From Pandoraea terrae (GTDB taxonomy: Bacteria > Pseudomonadota > Gammaproteobacteria > Burkholderiales > Burkholderiaceae), in NCBI RefSeq assembly GCF_902459695.1, contig NZ_CABPRZ010000007.1:62001-126000 (forward strand): 64,000 nt of DNA. The letters are read 5' to 3'. Numbering within the stretch: position 1 is the first letter of the stretch; each line of letters begins with the position of its first letter. Positions 27,737 through 35,937 of this stretch are shown piece after piece. The position numbers and the translations under genes are program-made. A model generated the notes under the pieces. It made no database searches and was not told where the DNA came from. It was given only the letters and a program-made list of their open reading frames with translations.

Positions 27737-27774
27737 TGCGTCTCCTCTCGACGAACCCGCACCATCAGCGCGCC

Positions 27775-27873
27775 GTTCAACTTTTCATGTTGTTCAATAA
27801 AAATGAACACGAAGAATAATTGAACGATCACCTCGTTTCGTTCATAATATGTCCACGTTCATAAAAAATGAAC
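27775..27873. promoter_or_regulatory. Array of GTTCA/TGAAC half-sites before the AbiE-like operon
   Basis: Seven half-sites occur in 99 bases: GTTCAA at 27775 and 27792, TGAAC at 27804, TTGAAC at 27820, GTTCAT at 27840 and 27857, and ATGAAC at 27868. Two pairs make 17-base inverted repeats (27792-27808 and 27857-27873), and same-direction sites are 17 bases apart. The last dyad ends 11 bases before the start of the wHTH-protein gene, directly before its ribosome site. Autoregulation by that protein is the natural inference. Confidence 0.7.
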
Positions 27874-27884
27874 TGGAGCAAAAT

Positions 27885-28988
27885 ATGAACACGGGTATGT
27901 GGAATGCTTTCGCGCGCGAAAGCGAAATGCAGAATGTGCTTGCGCAAGCGGTGGCCACACTTGCCGATCGAAGCGGCGTCGCCATACGCCTGATCGATTT
28001 CAGCCCCTATTCGGACGGCGCGGCGCCACATCGCGCGGATGCCACGATCACGCTCCGCATCCGCGACCGCAGGATCGCCTTCGACGTTGAGTTCAAAGCG
28101 CGCATGCAAGGCAGGGCATCGGTCGATGTCATTGCGGATCGTCAGGCAGGCCACGCGACGCCGTTGCTACTCGTCGCCCCGTACCTAAGCATGACGCTTG
28201 CGGAACAATGCGTCCAGCGCGGCCTTCGGTTCATCGATCTCGCTGGAAACGCATACCTGAGCGACGATTCGACGCACATCTGCATTATCGGCAAGAAGCC
28301 GAACGAGACAACGCTTCACGATATGACGATCCCCCCCGCCCTGCGTGCCGGGGGCAACGCCTCTTCGCTACGGCTGACGTTTGTCGTGCTGAGCCGTCCC
28401 GACCTACTGAATTGTTCGTATCGCGAACTGGCGACGATATCAGGCATCGCATTGGGCGCAGTCGGGACGCAGCTCGGACAACTGCGGGAACGCGGCCACC
28501 TGGTCGATGATGCGCGCTTCGGGCGCCGCATTGTTGCTCGGTCGGCCTTGCGCGATGAATGGGTAACGAATTTCCCCTTGCGCCTGTTGCCCAAGCTCAA
28601 CGCGATGCGCTTTCGCGCAGAGAATCCCGACTGGTGGCGCGACGCCGAACTCGGTGCAAACCAAGCCTGGTGGAGCGGCGAAGTCGCTGCGGCAACACTC
28701 GCCAACGCCATCCGTCCCGCAACACAAACGGTCTATGTCAAACCCGAGATTCGACGCGAATGGCTGCTAACGCAAGCCAAGCGGCACCGACTACGTGCCG
28801 ATCCGGCGGGACCTATCGAGATACTCGACGCGTTTTGGGATTTTGGCGAATATGCCGAAACGACGGAATTTGGCCCGTCGCTGTTGGTCTATGCCGATTT
28901 GGTTCGCTCGCGAGATCCGCGCAACGTTGAAGCTTCGCAAGTGATCCGCTCGCTCATGGAAAGCAACGATGCCAAAGCTGCGTCTTAA
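27885..28988 (+). CDS. AbiEi-like winged-helix protein (putative type IV antitoxin/regulator)
   Basis: A 367-residue protein. Its N-terminal half (about 1-150) has the pattern ITLRIRDRRIAFDVEFKARM and LLVAPYLSMTLAEQCVQRGL with FIDLAGNAYL, resembling a degenerate restriction-endonuclease-like fold (the D-x-E-x-K spacing is suggestive only). The middle (about 165-215) is a winged helix: SYRELATISGIALGAVGTQLGQL. The C-terminus is unfamiliar. Proteins like this (COG4861, assigned from memory) are named AbiEi antitoxins when next to a nucleotidyltransferase, as here. ATG 27885 has a GGAG site; an in-frame ATG at 27849 lies within the operator array. It overlaps the next gene by 20 bases. Confidence 0.75.
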   Translation: MNTGMWNAFARESEMQNVLAQAVATLADRSGVAIRLIDFSPYSDGAAPHRADATITLRIRDRRIAFDVEFKARMQGRASVDVIADRQAGHATPLLLVAPYLSMTLAEQCVQRGLRFIDLAGNAYLSDDSTHICIIGKKPNETTLHDMTIPPALRAGGNASSLRLTFVVLSRPDLLNCSYRELATISGIALGAVGTQLGQLRERGHLVDDARFGRRIVARSALRDEWVTNFPLRLLPKLNAMRFRAENPDWWRDAELGANQAWWSGEVAAATLANAIRPATQTVYVKPEIRREWLLTQAKRHRLRADPAGPIEILDAFWDFGEYAETTEFGPSLLVYADLVRSRDPRNVEASQVIRSLMESNDAKAAS

Positions 28989-29625
28989 AACCCCTGTGCC
29001 TCCGGACAAGGCAGCGCTATTGCGCATGATGGCGAGCCTGACCGCGGAGATGCACCTCGACTATTTTGTCGTCGGCGCGACGGCACGCGATATGCTCATG
29101 CACTATCTGCATGGCTTCCCCATTCGCCGCGCCAGCCCCGATATCGACTTTGCGATCGCACTCTCGGACTGGCAAATGTTCGATCGTGTCCGCGCCGCGC
29201 TACTTGCTTATCCGTCGATCGCACAGGACGCCAGGATTCCTCACCGGCTCATCTATACGCCCGAAGACAGCGCCGCATTTCCGCTCGACCTTGTGCCGTT
29301 CGGTGACGTCGCGGATCAACACGCCAATGTCGTCTGGCCGCCAGACATGGCAGTCGTGATGAGTGTCGTCGGTTATGAAGATGCACTTGCAGGAGCCGTC
29401 CTCGTCGAGATTGCTGACGACCTCGACGTCCCCGTCGCATCGATTCCGGGACTCGTTGTCACGAAGTTCATCGCTTGGCGCGGGCGCGGGATGGAAAACG
29501 AGAAGGATGCAGTCGATCTTCGTTATCTCATCGAGCATTATCACGACGCAGGCAACCTCGACCGGCTGTATGGCGAGGAAGCAGTCCTGCTCACCGCATG
29601 CGAATTCGTTCTGGATCATCGATAA
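28969..29625 (+). CDS. AbiEii-like nucleotidyltransferase
   Basis: A 218-residue nucleotidyltransferase-fold protein. It shows VVGATARDMLM near residue 38 and RRASPDIDFAI near 60, the GxxARD...DxD arrangement that binds metal and nucleotide in the minimal NTase/AbiEii group (COG4914 style), plus a later conserved DLVPFG near 110 and FIAWRGRGMENEKDAVDLRYL near 165, typical of AbiEii-type toxins. By analogy it may transfer nucleotides to tRNA 3' ends and arrest growth or block phage. The 20-base overlap with the AbiEi-like gene shows tight coupling. Toxicity is inferred. Confidence 0.8.
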   Translation: MPKLRLKTPVPPDKAALLRMMASLTAEMHLDYFVVGATARDMLMHYLHGFPIRRASPDIDFAIALSDWQMFDRVRAALLAYPSIAQDARIPHRLIYTPEDSAAFPLDLVPFGDVADQHANVVWPPDMAVVMSVVGYEDALAGAVLVEIADDLDVPVASIPGLVVTKFIAWRGRGMENEKDAVDLRYLIEHYHDAGNLDRLYGEEAVLLTACEFVLDHR

Positions 29626-29738
29626 GCACGACGATCGATCCGCACCGGCTGCGGTGTCCGTCTTCCGATGGACACCGCTCATTTCACTTGGGAAGTCGCC
29701 CATTAATTGCCGGGAACAACAAGCGCCTGCGCAAAACA

Positions 29739-29774
29739 AAAACGGCCTGGAAGCTTTCGCTTTCAGACCGTTTT
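29739..29774 (-). terminator. Rho-independent terminator after tRNA-Arg copy 1
   Basis: Minus-strand stem AAAACGG-T-CTG-A-AAGC paired with GCTT-C-CAG-G-CCGTTTT, ending in a T-rich run (TTTTTGTTTTG). It lies about 20 bases past the tRNA 3' end. Confidence 0.8.
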
Positions 29775-29792
29775 GCAATCCAACGCAAAGGT

Positions 29793-29869
29793 TGGCGCGG
29801 CTGGCAGGATTCGAACCCACGACCCCTTGGTTCGTAGCCAAGTACTCTATCCAACTGAGCTACAGCCGC
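29793..29869 (-). tRNA. tRNA-Arg(ACG), copy 1
   Basis: A 77-base cloverleaf on the minus strand: acceptor GCGGCTG pairs with CAGCCGC, the anticodon loop CTACGAA in stem CTTGG/CCAAG gives ACG, the T-loop is GGTTCGAATCC, and CCA is encoded. It is identical in sequence to copy 2 at 29991. It is the nearest tRNA to the AbiE-like pair. Confidence 0.95.
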
Positions 29870-29954
29870 ACGTCATGCTAGGCTGTGTCGAATTTGGCCG
29901 CTCAAATGCACGTGGCATTCGGGCAAGACCACGGGACGACACATCCCGGAAACA

Positions 29955-29984
29955 TTAAGGGCCTCCCCAAGAGGAGACCCTTAA
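29955..29984 (-). terminator. Terminator between the two tRNA-Arg genes
   Basis: Minus-strand hairpin TTAAGGGTCTCCTCTTGGGG pairing its first half with AGGCCCTTAA; stem TTAAGGG/CCCTTAA plus CTCC/GGAG. It immediately follows tRNA-Arg copy 2 and implies that the two copies are separate transcripts. Confidence 0.65.
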
Positions 29985-29990
29985 ATTTGG

Positions 29991-30067
29991 TGGCGCGGCT
30001 GGCAGGATTCGAACCCACGACCCCTTGGTTCGTAGCCAAGTACTCTATCCAACTGAGCTACAGCCGC
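29991..30067 (-). tRNA. tRNA-Arg(ACG), copy 2
   Basis: A 77-base tRNA identical to copy 1 through the full length, including encoded CCA. The 121 bases between the copies are not duplicated, so this is a gene duplication limited to the tRNA, or old enough for the flanks to have diverged. Confidence 0.95.
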
Positions 30068-30081
30068 GTCGTGAGAACAGA

Positions 30082-30110
30082 ATTATGCGCAATTCGCTCC
30101 ACTTGCGCAA
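30082..30110 (-). promoter_or_regulatory. Sigma-70 promoter of tRNA-Arg copy 2
   Basis: Minus-strand -35 TTGCGC (30105-30110) and -10 CATAAT (30082-30087) separated by 17 bases, with an A+T-rich upstream element. Confidence 0.65.
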
Positions 30111-30398
30111 GTATTTTTTGAAAGTCTTTTGACAGTTGCGGGGCCCTGCGCGCGGCATGCCCGCGTGCCGCGCATATCGCATGCACGTATAGCGTGGAAA
30201 ACCGGCGTCTGGCAAGAGGCGTGTCCTAGAACATTCCTTCCATGCAAAGCCCCGGTTTATGCGGGGAATCACGGTGCTCTTCGCGCGCGGCGCAGGGTAT
30301 GCTACGGCTTTTCCGGAGTGGGACACCCCGCTCCCCCGCTGAACGTCTCACCCCCGGGCCGTTCAGCATGACAAGAAACTGTATAAAAGGAGGCGCTC
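30111..30398. other. Non-coding region upstream of fadD-like gene
   Basis: About 290 bases without a believable gene. It holds a small hairpin (CCCCG-GTTTAT-GCGGGG-like near 30251-30268). An AAAAGGAGG-type ribosome site (AAAAGGAGG at 30386) serves the ligase gene. No riboswitch was recognised. Confidence 0.5.
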
Positions 30399-32048
30399 AT
30401 GGAAAAAGTCTGGCTCAAGAGCTATCCGCCCGGCGTGCCGGCGGAGATCGACGTCAACGCGTACCGGTCCCTGCTCGACCTGTTTCTCCAGAGCTGCCAC
30501 AAGTTCGCCGATCGCCCGGCGTTCCACAATCTCGGCACCACGCTCACCTATTCGGACCTGGAACGCCTGAGCCTCGACTTCGCCGCCTACCTGCAAAGCC
30601 TGGGCCTCGCACGCGGCGCGCGCGTGGCCATCATGTCGCCCAACCTGCTGCAATATCCGGTCGCCGTCTTCGGCATCCTGCGTGCAGGCCTGGTCGTCGT
30701 CAACGTCAATCCGCTGTATACCGCCGGCGAACTCGAACATCAGTTGAAGGACTCGGGTGCGCAAGCCATCGTCGTCATCGAGAACTTCGCCGCCACGCTG
30801 CAAAAGGCGCTTCCGAATACGCCCGTCAAGCACGTCATCACCACACACGTGGGCGACCTCGTGCCGGCGCCGAAACGCTGGATCGTCAATTACGTGGTCA
30901 AGCACGTGAAGAAGATGGTCCCCGCGTGGCAGATTCCGCACGCCGTGCCGTTTCGCACCGCGTTGGCAAAGGGCGCCGGGCGCAAGCTCACCGATGTCCC
31001 CGTCGGCCACGACGACATCGCCTTTCTGCAATACACCGGTGGCACCACGGGCGTGGCCAAGGGCGCGATGCTCACCCACCGCAACATGATCGCGAACATG
31101 TTGCAGGCGCGTGCGTGGATCGGCAACGGCCTCGAAGAAGGCAAGGAAATCATCGTCACGGCCTTGCCGCTGTATCACATCTTCTGTCTGACGGCGAACG
31201 GACTCGTGTTCCTCAATCTTGGCGCCCTGAGCCTCCTGATCACGAACCCGCGCGACATGGCCGGGTTCATCAAGGAATTGAAGCCGTGGCGCTTCACCTT
31301 CATCACGGGCGTCAACACCCTTTTCAACGGCCTGCTCAACACCCCGGGCTTCGACGCCCTCGACTTCAGTGGCCTGAAGGGCGCCCTCGGCGGTGGCGCA
31401 GCCGTGCAGCGCGCCGTCGCGCAACGCTGGCAACAGGTCACCGGCCATCCGCTCATCGAAGCGTACGGCCTGACCGAAACGTCGCCGGCCGTCTGCATCA
31501 ATCCGCTCAGCAGCGAATTCAACGGCTCAATCGGCCTGCCGATTCCATCGACCGACGTCAGTATCCGCAACGATGCGAACGAAGCGCTCCCGCTTGGCCA
31601 GGACGGCGAGATCTGCGTGCGCGGCCCGCAGGTCATGAAGGGCTACTGGCATCGGCCGGACGAGACGGCCAAGACCATCACGCCGGATGGCTGGCTGCGC
31701 ACTGGCGACGTCGGCAACATGGACCCGCAGGGTTACGTGCGCATCACGGACCGCAAGAAGGACATGATCATCGTCTCCGGCTTCAACGTGTATCCGAATG
31801 AAATCGAAGGCGTGCTCGCGATGTGCCCCGGCGTGCTGGAGTCGGCAGTTGTCGGGATACCGAGCGAGAAGACCGGCGAGACGGTCAAGGCCGTCATCGT
31901 CAAAAAGTCGGCCGATCTCACCGAGCAAGTCGTGATCGACTTCTGCCGACAGCACCTGACCAACTACAAAGTGCCCCACGTCATCGAATTCCGCAAGGAG
32001 CTGCCCAAGACACCGGTCGGCAAGGTGCTGCGGCGCGAGCTGCGCTAA
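30399..32048 (+). CDS. fadD: Long-chain acyl-CoA ligase
   Basis: A 549-residue AMP-forming acyl-CoA synthetase that activates fatty acids to CoA thioesters. The P-loop YTGGTTGVAKGAMLTHRN is near residue 215, the adenine motif YGLTETSPAVCINP near 355, the hinge aspartate in LRTGDVGNMDPQGYVRITDRKKDMI near 440, and the catalytic lysine in KTPVGKVLRREL at the C-terminus. The N-terminal KSYPPGVPAEIDVNAYRSL is typical of proteobacterial FadD. A very strong ribosome site precedes it and a Rho-independent terminator follows 32 bases after the stop, so it is monocistronic. Membrane-associated. Confidence 0.93.
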   Translation: MEKVWLKSYPPGVPAEIDVNAYRSLLDLFLQSCHKFADRPAFHNLGTTLTYSDLERLSLDFAAYLQSLGLARGARVAIMSPNLLQYPVAVFGILRAGLVVVNVNPLYTAGELEHQLKDSGAQAIVVIENFAATLQKALPNTPVKHVITTHVGDLVPAPKRWIVNYVVKHVKKMVPAWQIPHAVPFRTALAKGAGRKLTDVPVGHDDIAFLQYTGGTTGVAKGAMLTHRNMIANMLQARAWIGNGLEEGKEIIVTALPLYHIFCLTANGLVFLNLGALSLLITNPRDMAGFIKELKPWRFTFITGVNTLFNGLLNTPGFDALDFSGLKGALGGGAAVQRAVAQRWQQVTGHPLIEAYGLTETSPAVCINPLSSEFNGSIGLPIPSTDVSIRNDANEALPLGQDGEICVRGPQVMKGYWHRPDETAKTITPDGWLRTGDVGNMDPQGYVRITDRKKDMIIVSGFNVYPNEIEGVLAMCPGVLESAVVGIPSEKTGETVKAVIVKKSADLTEQVVIDFCRQHLTNYKVPHVIEFRKELPKTPVGKVLRRELR

Positions 32049-32079
32049 GCCTGAATGTAGGCATCCTCCTACCCGGACG

Positions 32080-32112
32080 AGGCGCGTTGGCCGACAGGCA
32101 CGCGCCTTTTTT
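32080..32112 (+). terminator. Rho-independent terminator of fadD
   Basis: Stem AGGCGCGT pairs with ACGCGCCT around a 12-base loop, followed by TTTTTT. It lies 32 bases after the fadD stop. Confidence 0.85.
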
Positions 32113-32129
32113 CGTTATACGCTGGGCCT

Positions 32130-32972
32130 TCAGCGGCCCGTCAGTTGACGCAGGACATGGGCCCCCGCGGCCATGCCGAAAGCGGCGGTCACGCACATGG
32201 TGGAACCGAAGCCCGCACAATTGAGGCCTTGCGGCGCGGCGGCCGGCGCGGGCGCTTCACCTGCCTCCGGCAGCACGCAGGCCTGTTCCGGATAGATCAG
32301 CGGTTCGTCGGAATAGACCGCCGGCACGTTGAACCTGGCCTTGGGCCCGCGCGGAAAACCATGCTGCTTGCGGAGTTGGGCGCGGACTTTCGAAAGCAAG
32401 GGATCCTGGATGGTGCGCGCAAGGTCGTCGATGCGGATACGTGTCGGATCAAGCTGGCCGCCGGCGCCCCCGACCGTGATCAGCCGCGTGCGATTTTTCA
32501 CGCACCAGGCGATGAGTGCGGTCTTGACGCGTACACTGTCGATCGCGTCGACAATCCAGTCGTAGCCGCGCCCGAGCATGGCGTCGAGATTGTCGGCTTC
32601 GACGAAGTCCTCGATCAGCGAAACTTCGCAGGCCGGGTTGATGGCGGCGATGCGCTCGGCCATGGCGGTGACCTTGGCTTTGCCGTAGTTGCCGTCCAGG
32701 GCGTGAATTTGACGATTGGTATTGCTCTCGGCGACATTGTCGAGATCGATCAGCGTGAGTTTGCCGACGGCGCTTCGCGCCAGCGCTTCGGCCACCCACG
32801 AACCGACGCCGCCGATGCCGATCACGGCAACGTGGGCGCCCTGCAGGATCGCCAGCCCGGGTTCGCCATAAAGGCGCGCGATGCCGCCGAAACGGCGCGC
32901 CGTGTCAAAGTCGTCGCCCGGCGAGGCGGCCGTAACCGAACTGTTTTCGAGCGACTGGGTCGTACTGTTCAT
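32130..32972 (-). CDS. tcdA: tRNA threonylcarbamoyladenosine dehydratase (TcdA/CsdL)
   Basis: A 280-residue E1-like (ThiF/MoeB fold) enzyme that uses ATP to cyclise t6A37 in ANN-decoding tRNAs to ct6A. It has the nucleotide motif GIGGVGSWVAEALAR near residue 50, DLDNVAESNTNRQIHA near 75, VDAIDSVRVKTAL near 140, and the TcdA-typical RFNVPAVYSDEPLIYP and NCAGFGSTMCVTAAFG toward the end. MNSTTQ at 32972 is the first ATG in family range. Its start codon overlaps that of the divergent AsmA gene by two bases, so each promoter must lie inside the other gene, or one start is further in. Confidence 0.93.
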   Translation of the reverse strand: MNSTTQSLENSSVTAASPGDDFDTARRFGGIARLYGEPGLAILQGAHVAVIGIGGVGSWVAEALARSAVGKLTLIDLDNVAESNTNRQIHALDGNYGKAKVTAMAERIAAINPACEVSLIEDFVEADNLDAMLGRGYDWIVDAIDSVRVKTALIAWCVKNRTRLITVGGAGGQLDPTRIRIDDLARTIQDPLLSKVRAQLRKQHGFPRGPKARFNVPAVYSDEPLIYPEQACVLPEAGEAPAPAAAPQGLNCAGFGSTMCVTAAFGMAAGAHVLRQLTGR

Positions 32973-35049
32973 GATGAGATGGTTAACAACGTCTTTCAAA
33001 TGGCTGGCGATCGTGGTTGCCGCCGTGGTGCTGGCCGTCGCGGCCTCCATTACGTGGTTCGACTGGAACCGCGCACGCCCCTGGATCAACCAGGAAGTCA
33101 GCGTGGCCACCGGGCGTCCCTTCGCGATTCGCGGCAACCTGGCGCTGCACTGGCTGCCGCCCAATGCCCAATCGCCGGGCTTCGGCCGCTGGTTGCCACG
33201 CCCGCGCCTGATCGCGAATGATATCGTGCTCGGCAATCCCGCGTGGGCTTCGGCGCCGAATATGGTCGAAGTCGGCCGTCTCACGTTCTCGCTCGAGTGG
33301 CTGCCGCTGCTCGACCAGCGTGTCATTTTGCCTGAAGTCACGCTCTCGGCCCCGCGTATCGATCTGGAGCGGCTTGCCGACGGGCGCAACAACTGGACCT
33401 TCGCCCAACCCGGCGGCAAGCCCTCGCCGTGGCGCTTCAAGATCGGCCGCCTGATACTCGAAGACGGCGTCGTGCGGGTGCAGGACCAGCCGCATGAACT
33501 CGACGTGACCACCCGGCTCGCCACCATCGACGGTCAGGCGCCTTACGGCATCGGGTTCTCCCTGTCCGGCACCTTCCATCGGGTCGCCGTGAATGGCAGC
33601 GGGCGCGGCGGCGACGTCCTGTCACTCGAAGACTCCGGCGATCCTTATCCGCTCGACGCGCAGGTGCGTATCGGCCGGACCCGTATCGCCGCGTCCGGCA
33701 CGTTCACCAACCCGGCCACCCTGTCGGCGCTCGACATGCACCTGAAACTGGCCGGACCGACCATGGCCGACCTGTACCCGATCACGGGGGTCCTGCTGCC
33801 CGACACGCCGCCCTACAGTACGGCCGGCAATCTGTTGCACGAGGAAGGCGTCTGGCGCTACGAACGCTTCCAGGGCAAGGTCGGCCAAAGCGATCTGAAC
33901 GGCACGCTCGTGTTCCGTCAACGCGAACCGCGATCGCTCCTGCAAGGCGCGGTCGTATCGAACCTGTTGCGCCTGGCCGACCTCGGCCCGGTCATCGGCG
34001 CAAAAACGAACAGCGCCGGCAATGACCTGTCCGGCCAGCCGCCGGCGCAGCCGACCGGAAAGGTGTTGCCCGTCGATCCGTTCAAGACCGACCGCTGGCG
34101 CACCGTCGACGTCGACGTGCAAGTCACCGGCCGCAAGATCATTCGCGACAAGAGCGTGCCTATCGACAATCTGGTCACGCATCTGGTGCTCGATAACGGT
34201 GTGTTGACGCTCGCACCGCTGCAGTTCGGGGTCGCCGGCGGGCAATTGACGTCGAATCTCAAACTCGACGGACAGGCCACGCCGATGCAAGCCACCGGCA
34301 CCGTGTCGCTACGCCATCTGAAGATGAAGCAATTGTTGCCCGACGTCGACCTTATGAAAACCAGCCTTGGCGAAATCAACGGCGATGCGGCGTTGTCGGC
34401 CACCGGCAATTCCGTCGCCGCCCTGGCGGGTTCGTCGAACGGGGAAATCAAGATGCTGGTCGATCGCGGCTCCATCAGCAAGCTGCTGCTCGAATATCTG
34501 GGGCTGAACGTGGGCAACATCGTCATCTACAAGATCTTCGGCGATCGCACCGTCGAGCTGCGTTGCGCGGCATCGGACTTTATCGTGAAAGACGGCATCA
34601 TGGACGCGCGCACGTTCGTCATCGACACGGAAGATGCGAGTATCGGCGTGGCCGGCCAGATCGATCTGAAGCACGAGCACTTCAACCTGACGATCAAGCC
34701 ACAGCCGAAGCACTTTGGAGTCCTGTCGCTGCGCTCGCCGCTGTACGTGCGCGGCACATTCCACAAGCCGGACGTCGGGGTCGACACCGCCACGCTGATC
34801 GCGCGCGCGGGCGGCGCCGTGGCGCTGGGCCTGCTGACACCGGTGACGGCGCTGATTCCGCTGATCGAGACCGGTCCCGGCAAGGACAGCCCCTGCAATG
34901 CCCTGTTCGCCAACCTCGATCGGCCGGCGTCGATGCATCCGCCGAAAGGTGGCGGGAAATCATCGCCGAGCCACCCGCCGGCGCCGAAATCACCGCCGCC
35001 CTCCGCCAAGCCCTCAACAGCGGCCGGTTCGGGCCGCGAGCGGCCGTAA
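32971..35049 (+). CDS. AsmA-family envelope protein
   Basis: A 692-residue AsmA-like protein. An N-terminal membrane anchor ([20 protein letters not shown]) is followed by the AsmA opening [20 protein letters not shown] and a long beta-rich repeated-groove domain, with the AsmA C-terminal signature near residues 480-620 ([41 protein letters not shown]). AsmA proteins are bridge-like proteins thought to move phospholipid between membranes. The last 60 residues are rich in P, K and S and look disordered. The ATG at 32971 overlaps the divergent tcdA start codon; ATG 32974 is equally possible. Confidence 0.9.
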   Translation: MMRWLTTSFKWLAIVVAAVVLAVAASITWFDWNRARPWINQEVSVATGRPFAIRGNLALHWLPPNAQSPGFGRWLPRPRLIANDIVLGNPAWASAPNMVEVGRLTFSLEWLPLLDQRVILPEVTLSAPRIDLERLADGRNNWTFAQPGGKPSPWRFKIGRLILEDGVVRVQDQPHELDVTTRLATIDGQAPYGIGFSLSGTFHRVAVNGSGRGGDVLSLEDSGDPYPLDAQVRIGRTRIAASGTFTNPATLSALDMHLKLAGPTMADLYPITGVLLPDTPPYSTAGNLLHEEGVWRYERFQGKVGQSDLNGTLVFRQREPRSLLQGAVVSNLLRLADLGPVIGAKTNSAGNDLSGQPPAQPTGKVLPVDPFKTDRWRTVDVDVQVTGRKIIRDKSVPIDNLVTHLVLDNGVLTLAPLQFGVAGGQLTSNLKLDGQATPMQATGTVSLRHLKMKQLLPDVDLMKTSLGEINGDAALSATGNSVAALAGSSNGEIKMLVDRGSISKLLLEYLGLNVGNIVIYKIFGDRTVELRCAASDFIVKDGIMDARTFVIDTEDASIGVAGQIDLKHEHFNLTIKPQPKHFGVLSLRSPLYVRGTFHKPDVGVDTATLIARAGGAVALGLLTPVTALIPLIETGPGKDSPCNALFANLDRPASMHPPKGGGKSSPSHPPAPKSPPPSAKPSTAAGSGRERP

Positions 35050-35067
35050 GGCGGCGTGCCGCCTCAC

Positions 35068-35092
35068 GAAATGCCGCACCCTGCGGCATTTC
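35068..35092. terminator. Perfect 11-bp hairpin after the AsmA gene
   Basis: GAAATGCCGCA pairs perfectly with TGCGGCATTTC around the triloop CCC. A second small hairpin (GGCGG/CCGCC) lies just upstream. No T-run follows, so it may act as a processing or attenuator structure before pdxH rather than a simple terminator. Confidence 0.5.
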
Positions 35093-35177
35093 GCCACGCG
35101 GGCACGTTTCGAAAAGCTTCGCTATACTGTGTTCCAACCTGCGCCACCCACTCGTGGACAACTGTCTCCCGATCCTC

Positions 35178-35825
35178 GTGACACATACGCTTTCCCTCTC
35201 CGACCTTCGTAAAAATTACGCGCTCGGCTCCCTGTCCGAGCATGATGTCGCGTCCGACCCGTTCGCCCAGTTCAAGCGGTGGTTCCGCCAAGCGCTCGAT
35301 GCGCAGCTGGCCGAGCCGAATGCCATGACGCTGGCGACCGTCTCCGCCGATGGCCGGCCCGACGCGCGCATCGTTCTCATCAAGGGTGCAGACGAGCAAG
35401 GGTTCACGTTCTTTACCAACTATGAAAGCCGCAAGGGCCAGGAGCTGGCGGCCAATCCCTTCGGCTGCCTGCTGTTCCACTGGATCGAGCTCGAGCGCCA
35501 GGTGCGCATCGAAGGCCGCGTCGAGAAAGTCTCCGCGGCTGAAAGCGACGCCTACTACCATTCGCGTCCCATCGGCTCGCGCCTGGGCGCGTGGGCCTCG
35601 GAACAAAGCGCGGAAGTCGCCGATCGAAGTATTATCGAAGCACGCGAGGAAGCCTTTCGCAAGCAGTTCGGCGACGCCCCGCCGCGTCCGCCGCACTGGG
35701 GCGGGTACCGGCTGGTGCCCGATGCCGTCGAATTCTGGCAGGGGCGTCCGTCGCGCCTGCATGACCGCATCAAATACTTCCGGCTTGCCGATGGACAGTG
35801 GCGCGTGGCGCGCCTGTCACCGTGA
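35178..35825 (+). CDS. pdxH: Pyridoxamine 5'-phosphate oxidase
   Basis: A 215-residue FMN enzyme that oxidises pyridoxamine or pyridoxine 5'-phosphate to PLP. Family motifs are complete: [20 protein letters not shown] at the N-terminus, [22 protein letters not shown] near 50, [16 protein letters not shown] near 85, [16 protein letters not shown] near 130, and the C-terminal [20 protein letters not shown] with LHDRI. The start is GTG 35178, which gives the standard length; an open frame extends far upstream without similarity. Cytosolic homodimer. Relevant to the PLP enzymes in this window (KynU and the DSD1 aldolase). Confidence 0.95.
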   Translation: MTHTLSLSDLRKNYALGSLSEHDVASDPFAQFKRWFRQALDAQLAEPNAMTLATVSADGRPDARIVLIKGADEQGFTFFTNYESRKGQELAANPFGCLLFHWIELERQVRIEGRVEKVSAAESDAYYHSRPIGSRLGAWASEQSAEVADRSIIEAREEAFRKQFGDAPPRPPHWGGYRLVPDAVEFWQGRPSRLHDRIKYFRLADGQWRVARLSP

Positions 35826-35833
35826 CGGGAGAA

Positions 35834-35859
35834 GGGGCAAGGCCGCTGTGGCTTGCCCC
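35834..35859 (+). terminator. Hairpin after pdxH
   Basis: GGGGCAAG pairs with CTTGCCCC around a 10-base loop; a GGCGTTTTCCC segment follows. It is nine bases after the pdxH stop and a reasonable terminator candidate. Confidence 0.5.
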
Positions 35860-35937
35860 GGCGTTTTCCCGAGAGATGGCGCAACGGCGCCGGGCGGTAC
35901 GGATTTAGAGATTTTTTGTGACACTTGGAGAATATCC

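Noticed and set aside
29793-30067. tRNA-Arg repeat as a phage att duplication
   Set aside because: Both copies are complete, including 5' ends and own terminators, and no integrase is present between or near them; att repeats usually cover only the 3' part.
30251-30268. Riboswitch or attenuator upstream of fadD
   Set aside because: Only a short 5-base stem is seen, with no known riboswitch core sequence.
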